Source of the DNA: Hyaloscypha bicolor E
Lineage: Eukaryota; Ascomycota; Leotiomycetes; Helotiales; Hyaloscyphaceae
Length of the DNA: 64,000 bases
Direction of reading: 5' to 3'
Assembly (NCBI RefSeq): GCF_002865645.1
Contig: NW_020194589.1
Span: forward strand, 2,207,750 to 2,271,749
The notes under the pieces were generated by a model, which did not search any database, was not told the DNA's origin, and saw only the letters and a program-made list of their open reading frames with translations. This document shows positions 11,253 through 21,838 of this stretch, in pieces (positions within the stretch are counted from its first letter, which is position 1; every line of letters starts with the position of its first letter). Made by a program: the position numbers and the translations under genes.

Positions 11253-13073
11253 ATGGGTGCTCCAATGTGGTCTCTCGACGAGAGAGATTACTTTGTCAAG
11301 GTTATTCTGCCCTTGTCTAAGTATGCCGGAGGCACGTACTCGAAGCCAGAGGGTTTAGGCTGGGCTGAGCTGGCTGCTATTATGCAAGAGGAGCTGGACC
11401 GCAAGGGAGTTAGTCGACGAAAGTATACATCCGACATGCTCTTCCAGCACTATTACCAGAAGTGCAGCAGTCGATCTTACAAGAGAGGCGAGGGAGACAA
11501 AATGGTGGTCCCCGAAGCCGTTACCGATGCCAGTTCTAGCGGCATGAGCCCTCCACCACTCCCCAAAGCTGGCCGTCGAACTGCAACAAAGAAGCCCTCA
11601 AAGAAAATCACCTATGTAACAAAGGCTACCCAAACGGAGATTTCTATCGAGGCTGGTTCAGAATCCGAATGCGCCATTCAGCGGTATCCCAAATTTGCGG
11701 GTCCACTTGCAAGCGAACATGGCTCCCACTTCGAGGTCCAGCCGGTTGCTGCTTTGTCGGGCAAGAGAAAATATCAAGCAACTGTCGAAGATACTTACGA
11801 TGACGATGCTGAGAAATATGAGTTCGTTCTGAAGGAAGAGTTTTTGGAGGAGGATGAGCAACTTCCACGAAAGAAGAAGACTCTGGGATCCCGCGCAAGT
11901 GGCAGTGAGGCCGGAAATAGAAGTGGAGAGAGCATATACAGCAGCAGTATTGGAGACTTCTCGGAGCTGATCGGGGTTCGCTCCTCCGAGCCAGAGAGAG
12001 CCAGATCCGCGAAATTGCAAGATCCATGGGCAAAGTCGTCTGAAGCACAATCTCGAATCCCCTTTGGCGGCCCTCGTCGTTTCGATTCTCCCAACTCGGA
12101 TACGCGTAGCACGGGCACTTCGACCATTGCCTACAAGACATATACACCAACGCCTTCATTCAAAGCCCCGTTCTCTGTGTCTGACACAAATCGCCCTTTG
12201 GGAGTCGGCTTTAATGTGGCTAAGGCTCTCTTGGAAGAACGATCCCGTCCAGCATCTCGTGCTTCGGACAGAAGCGAGCCGGTTCATGATGGTTTCCGAG
12301 CCGTTCCATCTCCACTGCGTGAACTTTCAAGAGATTTGAACGAAGAAGAGCCAGGTATTCGTGGCACTTCCCGAAAGCTCCGTTCTCCTGGAGTTGGACC
12401 CTCTCGATCTGCATACAGATACAGCGAAGATTTCTTCCCTGAGGATTTCCTCCGCTCCCGGCGTAACAAGTCTTCCGGTTTTGGTGCATACCGAGAAGAG
12501 CCACAGAGCTTTCGGTACCCTCGTTCCCCGCAGCGTGAGTCTTCTCGATTTGGTGCATATAGAGAAGTGTCCGAGGCTCCGACCATCCCTCGAACTTCTG
12601 GATTCCATGGAAACATGGCCCCACGTATGTTGGCCCCAGGACAGGAGGGTTATGATGATGATTGGTATTTTGCCGGTCGACGTACATCCCGATTTGGTCC
12701 AACTCGTTATCAAGACTCAAGAGTCATGGAGGAGGACTTGTATCATGATGATGAACGCATCCGCCAATCAAAAGTTCAATCATACCGATTTTCCCCTTCT
12801 GCTGAGCCACGTAGCGGCAACACCGAATTCCCTATCACCACCCAGCGCCCTGCTGCCCCCAGTCGTCCTACTACACCCAGTCGTCCTACTACACTCAGTC
12901 GTCCTACTACACCTAGTTGTCCCCCACTCTCGGGCTACCGAATCCGAAAGCGCTCTAAGCTTCAACCTTCATCCCCCGTCAAGCAAGATGAGCGCACCCC
13001 TCAAGTCTCTGTACCCACTAAGGAGCGAGTTGGAGAGAATCCTTCTACTCCAAAAGGATTGGATGCAGAATAA
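11253..13073 (+). CDS. Myb/SANT-like disordered protein, function unknown
   Basis: Single-exon gene of 606 residues. The N-terminal 75 residues have the pattern of a fungal Myb/SANT-like domain: MWSLDERDYFVKVILPLSKY, then WAELAAIMQEEL, then YTSDMLFQHYYQKC, with regularly spaced Trp/aromatic residues. Everything after about residue 90 is low-complexity, rich in Ser, Arg, Pro and Glu, with likely nuclear localisation runs such as RKKKT and RKRSK. Two internal repeats are visible: SSGFGAYREE/SSRFGAYREV, and a C-terminal array of PSRPTT-type hexa/heptads near 12850-12920. DNA or chromatin binding is a reasonable inference from the N-terminal domain, but I know no characterised homologue. A second plus-strand frame is open across the last 747 bases. 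Confidence 0.85.
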   Translation: MGAPMWSLDERDYFVKVILPLSKYAGGTYSKPEGLGWAELAAIMQEELDRKGVSRRKYTSDMLFQHYYQKCSSRSYKRGEGDKMVVPEAVTDASSSGMSPPPLPKAGRRTATKKPSKKITYVTKATQTEISIEAGSESECAIQRYPKFAGPLASEHGSHFEVQPVAALSGKRKYQATVEDTYDDDAEKYEFVLKEEFLEEDEQLPRKKKTLGSRASGSEAGNRSGESIYSSSIGDFSELIGVRSSEPERARSAKLQDPWAKSSEAQSRIPFGGPRRFDSPNSDTRSTGTSTIAYKTYTPTPSFKAPFSVSDTNRPLGVGFNVAKALLEERSRPASRASDRSEPVHDGFRAVPSPLRELSRDLNEEEPGIRGTSRKLRSPGVGPSRSAYRYSEDFFPEDFLRSRRNKSSGFGAYREEPQSFRYPRSPQRESSRFGAYREVSEAPTIPRTSGFHGNMAPRMLAPGQEGYDDDWYFAGRRTSRFGPTRYQDSRVMEEDLYHDDERIRQSKVQSYRFSPSAEPRSGNTEFPITTQRPAAPSRPTTPSRPTTLSRPTTPSCPPLSGYRIRKRSKLQPSSPVKQDERTPQVSVPTKERVGENPSTPKGLDAE

Positions 13074-13976
13074 ATCGATTCCCAATTACCCAGGAGATGA
13101 CACGTGAGATCCGCACCAGAACACCGATTTTCCCCATTGTACTGACTGGCAGCAGGTAGATCGCGGTGGATATGACTAGGAATGAAAGCAGGGGAGAGCT
13201 GCACATGCGTTTTTCATCTGTTTGTGTACCGACATCGCCTCTTTGCATGACGACGGAGGCTTCTTTTAAGCGATGATTTTCCTGAGCTGTTTTTCATCCG
13301 ACGGTGAAGAATGGGGAAGGACAAAATACATTTTCTTTTTATGTGCATCCGCAATGCCCTTTTATTTAGGCTTATTAGCATGGCGTTTGCGTTTATTTCC
13401 ATTAGCAATGCTAGACTGGCTAATGCCTGTCACACGCCTAGCATAGGACAATATGGATCCCATAGCAAATAAACATCATTCCTCAATTCTTGCTTGCAAA
13501 CTATGAGATTGTTCTAGAGAATCTGGAACAAGGTGAATCGCTCAAGTCTAAAATGTTAGATCTGAATGTCCCATATCATTTGGAACAATGTGACAACTGA
13601 CCAAGCAAGAAGCCTGGTCGGACCTCATTGTCCCAGGACTTCTAGCACAATACAACTCGAATTTCCTTGGCCGGCTCATAACACTTGAAAGGGTTTGAAC
13701 ATTGCAAATTACCAAAAGATTGGACTAATGAAGGCCACTAGGCTAAAAGTTTAGGCAACTTGGTGGTATGAGTTCACAATTTTGCTCTTGGAGGAATCAA
13801 ACATTGGTGGTTTATGTACAGATGAGCTGCACTAGCTTCCTTTTATCTACCCCACGGCAAGACCTGGCTCCGTCTTATGTTTAACTTATTATACAGCAGA
13901 GCATTCACAGTTATTGGGTGCTACAGGGGCTCCGGGATCTTTTTATTCAGATCTCCTGTCTACTCTGTGATCTCTT
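13074..13976. other. Convergent intergenic region
   Basis: Lies between the 3' ends of two convergent genes. AT-rich, with no coding signal; it presumably contains both terminators. Confidence 0.6.
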
Positions 13977-14763
13977 TCATTGGATCTTTTCTATTTGCTT
14001 CCCCCTCATTATCTTGCGCCGTTGCTTTAGCATGTGTGTAAAGAGGATATAGAAGCCTGCCAATGTTAGCCACATTCTTAATACCGAGGTTAAAACACCT
14101 ACCAGGAATGTAAATGAACAATATCAACTGCAGGGCCCAAGCATATTCTTGTCGAATCTTCTTCGCAGCCGGAATAGCTTTGTACACCAACCACGCCTCG
14201 CTGCTCGCACCTAGAGGATACAGAATCAAGAATGTATTGTATCTTAACCACGAAATAATTCCCGGAGAGTACCCGCTCAAGGTGAAGACAAAGAACCCAT
14301 ATCGAACAACCTCTGTCAAACCCCATGCAAACAGCATACTCGAGTATCCAGCGCTCCGCGCCACGAAGGGGAAGTTGTTGACAATTCCCCAGACGAGAAG
14401 GAGTCGACTGGAAACCTGCATCAACGTTGTGCCGATTGGGGCTCTCACAATACCTGAAATTGGCTCACGTTAGCTGAGCTGACTTGCACGATAGAGGCAT
14501 TCCGGTGAGAACATACCAACAGCGGAGTGCACAACCTCCAATAGAGCCATTGTCTGCGTCCACTTCGTAAAGTTGCCCGCACCCTGGTACACCCTCCCGA
14601 ACCCCACCATCGGCACGAGCAAAACAACCCGTCCGAGAACCGCGAGCCATAGGATCATAGACACGAAGTTGTAGAGGATAAGGTATTGCGTCCGGACCGA
14701 GCTCGATTGCAAGGGTTTCGGGCCTGGCTTTCGCACAGTGCCTGAAGCTTCTTTGGAGTCCAT
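13977..14763 (-). CDS. PHS1: Very-long-chain 3-hydroxyacyl-CoA dehydratase
   Basis: Third step of very-long-chain fatty acid elongation in the ER, feeding ceramide synthesis. Exons 14763-14517, 14453-14103 and 14056-13977 join in phase to 225 residues (yeast Phs1 is 217). The protein is polytopic, with about six hydrophobic segments. The active-site segment RYNTFLILYPLGASSE carries Tyr161 and Glu168, seven residues apart as in yeast (Tyr149/Glu156). The C-terminus is short and basic (LKQRRKIMRGKQ), consistent with a cytosolic ER tail. The start is the ATG before DSKEASGTVRK. Its product would supply C24-C26 acyl chains to the LAG1 enzyme encoded at 55-56.6 kb, a metabolic but not physical link. 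Confidence 0.94.
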
Positions 14764-16031
14764 CGTCTTCGAGTTTGGTGCAACTGTGCTTCCAAGTTGC
14801 GGCGGCGAGCTCGATGCTGGGTACAGAAGTGTCGTTGGGAAGCTGACGAGAGGAAATCAACAAATCCCCGAGGTGAAGTGACCTTCGCCAAGCCGCCAAT
14901 TTCGGCTGGCCCCAAATCAAGGTCTACTAAAAATGCCAACCACGAAAACCATTTGTTTTCTTTAGAAATCGACATGTTTGCTGTGAAATTAGACAAGTCA
15001 AGCTACTCTGTTAGATTGAGAGAGGTCTTCACAGATTCTCTTGGTGATGTCACATGATTCTACAGAAGCAAATAGGTCCCTCTGGTGGGTCCTGAGTGAC
15101 AGGTAAAATGCCTCACCAGGACAAAGTCTCAAAATCCTATTACTTGATCACAACTGCTTCGGGCATCATTTCTTATGATTACCACACTGCTGCATCTTGA
15201 TTTTATGTTTGTTTGTTTGCCTGCTTTTTGTTCTCAAGGTTCCTTTCAGAATGTCCTGGCTAGGCTGGGTACATTCCAGAAATTGAAAGACTCTCAGATG
15301 AAATTTCAAAGCTGCCGCGAGGAGTGCTCAGAGTCTATCACTTGTGCTTCGAGAGCTGCTTCGATCAGAAATGCTATTCGAATCTCAGAGCAAGTCGAGG
15401 CAGAGGAAGAACTTTGTTGGGGCCTCATGAATTGGGCCTAGATACCGGCAGCCTCGTGAGCTTTCTCCAAGATTTCCCACAGAGTTAGGTAGTGCCTGCC
15501 AAGATATGGCCCGACTTTAACGCATTGCTGATATGATGCATTGCTATTTCGTTGGTATAATCAACAGAGATATCGATGGTGGAGCGGCCTCAAGAGCGGT
15601 GGTGAGGAACTTCTACTTTTCGGACCCGAATTTGCTCGTTGCATCCAGGGTTCAGTGTTAAATGGCAAGCGGAATCTTGTTCCCCGAGCGTACAGACTGT
15701 CGGTTTCTGAACGGTGCCAAAAGAGTGATTTATCGTCTTATATTGACGTCGTTGGGCATGGTTTGTGTTGTCGACTATCAACCGAGCATCTCGATGCTTG
15801 AAAGGCCTCGTCAAGGATCCAGGCGCAACTCCCGAAATCAACATCCTTACTTGTCTATTATGCCAGCCAGCGCATCGCCTCCACACTCCGACACAAGTCG
15901 CACGGCTCAGCGGTCAAATTTGAGGGGTTTTCAACGTCGAATGCCCAGGAATCTTCATTTCCTCATTGTTCCGGAGAGATTCAGAGTCCCGTTTTCCTGT
16001 CGGTGGCGGTGTAGCTCCAGCCTCACACCCC
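14764..16031. other. Intergenic region
   Basis: No protein recognised on either strand. A 127-codon plus-strand frame at 15662-16045 has no features and overlaps the end of the next minus-strand frame. Confidence 0.55.
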
Positions 16032-16472
16032 TTAGCCACCAATGAGACGCAACCCTGCCAGCACCTCCCCCTCCTCGTTTTTTATTTTCAATTGGACTTT
16101 ACGTCCCGTCAAGCGCACATTACCGAACGCGTGCAGCCAGGGCTCTGCGTATTCCCTCAAAAGTGGCAATGGCCCTGTCTCGGGACGCAATCTAGGCGCT
16201 TTTGCAAGGGGTATTACTCGAGTATGCCCAACGTCCTGGTGGTTGACGGCGCAGTGGGCCTCGTAATCTCTCACATCCTCGATAGCTAGCCGCTGTTCCT
16301 GACATACCTTATAATCGCAATCCGTCGCACCTTCTTGTTCCTGTGTTCTTGCCAAGACTCTCTCCTTTCCTCCCGCCGCCAGCCCTGCCGACTCGTCAGC
16401 CCCACCAACCTGTTTCAAGCTTTTTGCTGCGAAAGCTATCAGGATAAATATAGACAAGGCTGCGAGCCTCAT
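16032..16472 (-). CDS. Possible small secreted protein, unknown
   Basis: Open frame of 146 codons from an ATG. The N-terminus MRLAALSIFILIAFAAKSL is a short hydrophobic stretch that could be a signal peptide or anchor. The remainder has three Cys in the centre (TDCDYKVCQEQ, AHCAVNH) and a basic, Gly-rich end. A GTATGT donor-like site at about 16307 could begin an intron, so the true product may be shorter. I recognise no family. It is divergent from the next gene, with 164 bp between start codons. It could be a chance frame. Confidence 0.38.
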   Translation of the reverse strand: MRLAALSIFILIAFAAKSLKQVGGADESAGLAAGGKERVLARTQEQEGATDCDYKVCQEQRLAIEDVRDYEAHCAVNHQDVGHTRVIPLAKAPRLRPETGPLPLLREYAEPWLHAFGNVRLTGRKVQLKIKNEEGEVLAGLRLIGG

Positions 16473-16636
16473 ACTGTATCATCTCACGCCGTTTCTTTTT
16501 GCACCTGACGCATAGATCCTCTATCTGGACCCCGCAGCAATCCAGAAGTTCGCCTCATTCATCGCACGAAGCATCGTCTTCACCAAAGCATACTCATAAG
16601 CAATCACCCTCATCATCGCATATCAAGCCAGCAGAT

Positions 16637-16945
16637 ATGGTTAAGAAACATCTCATCATCCATATCATCGAAATCCTCGGGGTTTTCGTCTGTGCGCATC
16701 ACTTGTGGCCGAAGGGAGTGACTTATGGTGAGGCTGAGGAATGGGAAATCGAGCATCGAAAGAGGAATGCGCATGGATCGCGCTCCAAATCGAAAGACAC
16801 CAGGATGAGGGGCCCAAGTAATGCTGGATCAAGCAGTGATGGTGTAAGAAGGAATAGGAGCAGGAGAGAGGAAAGGGAGCGGGATTACGAGTATGAGTAT
16901 GAGGAGCGACCACGGCCTTCGAGACATGCGAGTTCGAGATACTGA
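16637..16945 (+). CDS. Small conserved-looking protein with hydrophobic N-terminus, unknown
   Basis: 102 residues from the first ATG. The N-terminal third (MVKKHLIIHIIEILGVFVCA, then HHLWPKGVTYGE) looks like a single membrane segment followed by a Trp-Pro turn. The rest is strongly charged and disordered, with Arg/Ser repeats, a RERERDYEYEYEERPRP run and a Ser/Arg end. The same frame is open upstream to about 16.5 kb but has no ATG there. I have an impression that similar short proteins occur in other filamentous ascomycetes, but know no function. Expression from a promoter shared with the minus-strand frame at 16472 is likely. Confidence 0.6.
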   Translation: MVKKHLIIHIIEILGVFVCAHHLWPKGVTYGEAEEWEIEHRKRNAHGSRSKSKDTRMRGPSNAGSSSDGVRRNRSRREERERDYEYEYEERPRPSRHASSRY

Positions 16946-19106
16946 AGAGCTGGCTTGGATAATGGCTTTAACGACGAGACGAATTATCTTATCAGAATAA
17001 GTATGCGGCGCAATATGGTGGTGCTTTTTTGGAACGGGAGCATATTTGGAAATGGGCAATATCCATTGGGTCTGATGAGCTAGCTTTGTGCTATATTTTT
17101 TGAGCGAGAAGGGTTTGGAACAAGATAGCGACTGCTGTGTTTCTTCAGCTCTTTATTATGCAAGTCGGCACAGTTTGCAGGGTGGAGGTGGGTGGGATAC
17201 ACATATCACTTCTAGGCACAAGAGCCAGCAATATACTTTTTTCACTCAAAATCTAGCATTGCTCACACTCAATGTTTCGCAGACTCCAATCGCATGTTGT
17301 CTCTCTGAACCAACATTTGTGAGCAGCCTGAGGCCAGTCATGCCCACTTGGGGCCGGCTTGTGTGAAGTGCTTTGGAATGAGGAACCAGCATACTGACAG
17401 ATCAAGATGAGAAGTGATGGATTTCTTAGACGTCGAGCTTGAAGAACGCGAGGAGCTAGCTGCTGAGAATCTGGTCAGTGATTGAAGGGTGCGATAGAGG
17501 GTATAGAGCTTACTCTGAGATGTTTGTTGTCTTCCTGTCTTCTAAGAAAGTCTCAAAGTTAGTCGAAGACGGTTGTTGCGAGAAGGTTGCAAAGGAAGAA
17601 CCCACTTTTATCTAAGCTCACTTGGTTCAACTTACTTATGGAAATTGTTCTCTAATTCGTCTCTTGGTTTAACCAACCGATCTCAAATTATTTGTTTGAA
17701 AGCGAGTATTACCCAGCGCTCTTTCCACTTTTTACAAACTCCCAGGTAACCATATCCTACCAAAAGCAATGCACCTACTGCATTGAAATAACGGCAGTGC
17801 TTAGACAGCACTTTTCGTAGATACTTAGATACGATGACCACGGTATTGGCAAGGCGGATTAAATCTCATGCCAATAAGTGGTCTCAGACGCCCTATGACC
17901 CCCTAGGAGATGGAGGTAGTTGCGGTCTGCAGGGACTATTAGGAACCCTTCAAGAAAGTCCGATGAAAAGGGAAGTAATAAAGAAGCTATGCTAAAGAGT
18001 CGAAAAGAGGTTTATATGCCTCCTATCAGAGTTCTTGGGAGGTAAAGGTTACGATGTGGAGTGCTTCCCCGCTCGCTTAAAAGGGGCAATTTAGGAATTC
18101 AGTAACCAAAATTTTGCACCTCACAACCAAGACATGCCCGAGTCAAAGACGTGCCTTGGGTGGGGGGGAAGGTTGAACCCCTTGTAAGACTCAGCTATAT
18201 AAAAAAGATGCGAGGGACAAAACAGCAAAACTCTGCTGTCCAGCCAACCACCGCTATAGTCGCGGGGAAGGGGGGACAGGAGAGGAAACCAGACGAACTG
18301 AGTTTTGGACCGTGAAACAGCATATTGACTGAAGCTTGAACGCTTTTTGGCTAGTTTATTCTCGACGCCATTTCGGAGTAGTTTAACCACTTTGCGGTGG
18401 AAGGGGAAGGGGGTTAGTTTAACGTCTTTGCGGACTGGCAACTGAGCCATACAATCTTTAATCGATTGTGACGGAATTTCTCTTATTTTAGTTTATTAAA
18501 GTGAATAGCTTCGTGCCGAAATCCGGCCTCCTATCTCAAGCGAAGTCAAGTCAGCAAGCACGGTGCTTGCAACGCATTCAGGGGGGGATGTACCATGTGA
18601 GACGAAGTTGAGGGGCCTTCTTACTATCAAGGCTTGACCGAAGGAGAAGGAACTCCAAAACATTGAGCACCCCTCCTCACAATCTAAATCGCTCGCTTCG
18701 TGCAATTCAACCAGATCGAGGGATTGTTGGAACGATATATTGCCACAATTAACAGTAAACTCTCTTGTATGTGTTGTACCAAATTGATGTCATAATACGA
18801 AGGCAGATGGATGCCCATAATCAAAGACACTCTAAAACGAGGCATGAGCTTATTGTTCCATTTCCCCATGCTGTGATTTTTGATCTAACTCAAGACCGAA
18901 TATACAAATCCCAGCGCCGAATATGCTTGGATCTTCTGTGATCCATATGCCCAACGAAAGCACAGTTTCTTCTATAACTTCGTGCTGCCATGACCCAATA
19001 CGCACTCCAATCTTTGATACAGCGAGGCCGTTACATCAACTTATCCTGGACCCAAAGCTGCAGGAACCCTCTCCACTGCAATCAAACTGCAGCGTCCCCC
19101 CCTTCC
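16946..19106. other. Intergenic, partly AT-rich, possible element remnants
   Basis: No intact gene. The 17.4-18.9 kb part changes composition, has many stops in all frames and holds a short direct repeat. It may contain old transposon debris, but I cannot name one. Confidence 0.5.
18379..18433 (+). repeat. Short direct repeat, 36-bp period
   Basis: TAGTTTAACCACTTTGCGG at 18379-18397 recurs as TAGTTTAACGTCTTTGCGG at 18415-18433 (two mismatches), separated by a G/A-rich spacer. Confidence 0.8.
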
Positions 19107-19687
19107 CTACTCCACAACCTCACAAACCAACTCCAAACACTCCCTCGTAATCCTGACCCCCTCATCCACTACATTCTTTGGCAATGCCAAACTCTGTCCA
19201 TTCTCTCCCTTCCCATTCCGCACTTCCTCTTCCTTTTTCTTCCCAGTCTTCGTTCCGTTTGGTGCTAAAGTATTGGAGGAGGTGGAGGTACGGTCCCGTA
19301 GTTCGGTATCGGATTTTATGTCGGAGAGCACGCGCGACATGAGGGCTGGGAAGGTGGTGCAGTCCCCTGAGCGCAGGAGGGAGAGGGCGTGGTTTTGAAT
19401 TACGGTAGGCCAGTTCTGTGGGGATGCGTTGAGCGCGTGTAGGAGGGTTTCTTGGATCCTAAGGGATGGATTAGTTGTTGCTCTTAAAATACCATGTGCT
19501 ATGCAGCGGGAATTGAGAGGGAGGAGTTGGGTGGGGAAAGGAAGAGGGAGGAGACTGACTTTGAAATATGCCCATCTCGTAAAAGCACGGTGTTGATTTG
19601 TGAGCGCAGATCTGGGTCTTGGATTGCGGGTGTGTATGTCGAGGCAGCTTTAGGAACTTTGACTGGGGTTGTGGGCTCGGAAGCCAT
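19107..19687 (-). CDS. Small helical protein of unknown function
   Basis: Two exons, 19687-19560 and 19458-19107, join in phase to 159 residues; the intron has an AACTAAT branch site and a CTTAG acceptor. The N-terminal half reads as amphipathic helices (DPDLRSQINTVLLRDGHISK, IQETLLHALNASPQNWP, VIQNHALSLLRSGDCTTFP), then a Lys/Glu-rich loop (KTGKKKEEEVRNGKG) and a final helix (VVDEGVRITRECLELVCE). No catalytic motif, signal or membrane segment. Consistent spliced phase and helical periodicity support a real gene. I do not recognise the family; a small subunit of a nuclear complex is only a guess from its shape. The start is the ATG before ASEPTTPVK; the frame is open 49 codons further upstream. 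Confidence 0.65.
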
Positions 19688-21838
19688 TATGCTAGTCTTT
19701 GTGCGGAGTGATGTCTTCAAACTCGTCGATGGTAACGTGAAATTGAGAGTCGTGTGCTCGAGGTTTGCTGTTGGTAACGATGATGAGACTATGAGAACCC
19801 TATTGAAGAAATATGCACGTGTGCTGTACGGCAATTCGTGGAAGAATGGCTTGCGGTTGGTGGCCTGGTGATGCTATTGTCGCGTCTTCAAGTTATTGTT
19901 GGAAGCAAGGTTGGCGAGGCTGAATACTTGGAGCCTGCCGAATCAAAAGTTACGGAATTTAGGACGGCCAGCCAATGAGAAACGAGAACGAATATCCAGG
20001 GTCCTCATGAACCAGATCTAGCTCCCGTTGGATTCGAATTGTTGAAGTTTTATCAAAGTTGATTTGCTTTTGTTCGCGTGATATTTCACAGTGGTTCTCA
20101 TTGTTCTTCTTTCACTACTCTCTTTTTGATAGTTCTTTTATGAGCATCATCAAGTGCAGCTCTCATGGACCAAAAGAAAGCGGTCCTGCATGTTCAATGC
20201 TCCAAGTCACGATGGATATTTCAAGTGCTTCGATAATGTTCCCTCGATTGTGGTGTATTTCACAGTCAAGCCCAAGTGCGCTCAAAGTTCTGGAATATTG
20301 AAATCCTCTCTCTCAGGTAAATGCCCAACTTGACTTGGGATATCGAAAATAGTACCGCGTTTTTTGTCCACATTTCAAGACTCCTTCTATGCCAGTAGCA
20401 AGAAAGGAAGTAGCTCAAGAGCCTTGGCCATTCCCTTCTTTTGTGGTTTAGCAGGTCTACCCTTCTCGCAAAAGTCTGTGGCCAGGGAGCCGAGGGAATG
20501 TCCCTCAACTGTGCCCAGGACGCCAAGAAACCCCCCGGAGCTGAAGTCGGCTTGACAGCGGGATACAGAAGCTTGAAACAGTCATGACATGGCCAAAGGG
20601 ACAACTTTGACGAGCTGTGCTGAAGGGGTCCTCTTCTGCCAATCGTTTGCCACATCGAGTTGTGATCCGACCAGTAATGTGACTCGGGGAGGACTGAGTA
20701 GCACTCATGGCCGGTAGATTGGGATTGATGGTCCGGCTGTACATGCAGGGAGATCCAGTGTGCATCACGATCTCTTCAGATGGAGGGCAGAAGTCAGAGA
20801 ATCTGGGGAAGGCGGAATGCGTGAAGGTCGGCGCGCTCAGGACGCGATCACTGCACTCGCGGTGTTTGTTTGCTAAAACACGAAGGGAGGCGAAGGGAGG
20901 CGAAGTCCAGCCGTGGGTTGGGTGGCTGAATAAGTTTAGTGAGTGTTGGTAATGGCACGCCTCTCGGCGAATCACGGCTCGCCTGTGGCTGACCCCTCCC
21001 TTTCCTGAGACGAGGAGACTTTGAACATCGTTTCAAACATGGACGAGGACAGCCTCGATGCTACCACCATTGGCCTCCCCGTGGGCTATCGTCAATCTTC
21101 TGCCAACCATGGCGGTTCGAAACCCCAATATTAGACAGCTGGTTGCAGTGGGGTCCTTCCTCCTCTGGAGCCTTCTCCTGAGTGCTGAGCGCCGCCCACG
21201 ATGGCTACATGTAGGTGAGATCTCCTTTTTCCAAGCTGAAGTCGGACAAACAAGCTATCCCCGATCTTCGCGCCTTTCCTTCCTTCCTCTTCTCTTCTAC
21301 GCAGTGAGCTGGCTCTCTTTCATCCGTTCTTTCGTCCCTCCGCATAGTCGAATTCAAACCCTTCCGGCCCTTCCCCCACACAAACGATACCTCACAGACA
21401 ATCTGCACCGTAATCCACTCGTTCATCGCCACATCGCATATTAAGCCTCACCGGAAGTAGAAGGGCATTGGCTCTTTCAAAACTCTGCGTCCTCCCAGAA
21501 ACGCTACAATTATCTTGCATCCGAACGCATCCATCTTTGAGCACTAGATACAGCGCTCGGTCATTGATTCCCGACGCCTTTTGTCACAAAACACCTAGAG
21601 GTCGACGAGCAGATCGATTCATCTCACACACGCAGTGTTTCGCTTCTCTCAGCATACACCCTCCAGTTCTTCTGTCCGCCGAGGAACATTCGAGGACCCC
21701 CTTGCCAGTAACCTGCCATCTATCGCCATCGCCTCACTCACCTATCTACCTTGCCAATCCCAAAGGTCACCACATCCTAATCAAGCTTTCTTCTTCATCA
21801 AGATCTGTCTGCGAGCCTTGAAGACGGCGGACTAAATT
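19688..21838. other. Intergenic region and leader of the GPI-protein gene
   Basis: No recognisable protein. A triple GGGAGGCGAA-type repeat lies at about 20883-20906. From 21.2 kb the plus strand is C/T-rich, as in transcribed fungal leaders. A 31-codon upstream frame (ATG at 21039) is present; it may be a uORF if the transcript starts that far upstream. Confidence 0.5.

Noticed and set aside
20020..20050. GGATTCGAATTG, resembling a tRNA T-loop on the minus strand
   Set aside because: No matching acceptor stem, anticodon arm or A box could be laid out around it.
20505..20975. 156-codon minus frame
   Set aside because: Composition is irregular and no motif or splice-consistent extension was found.
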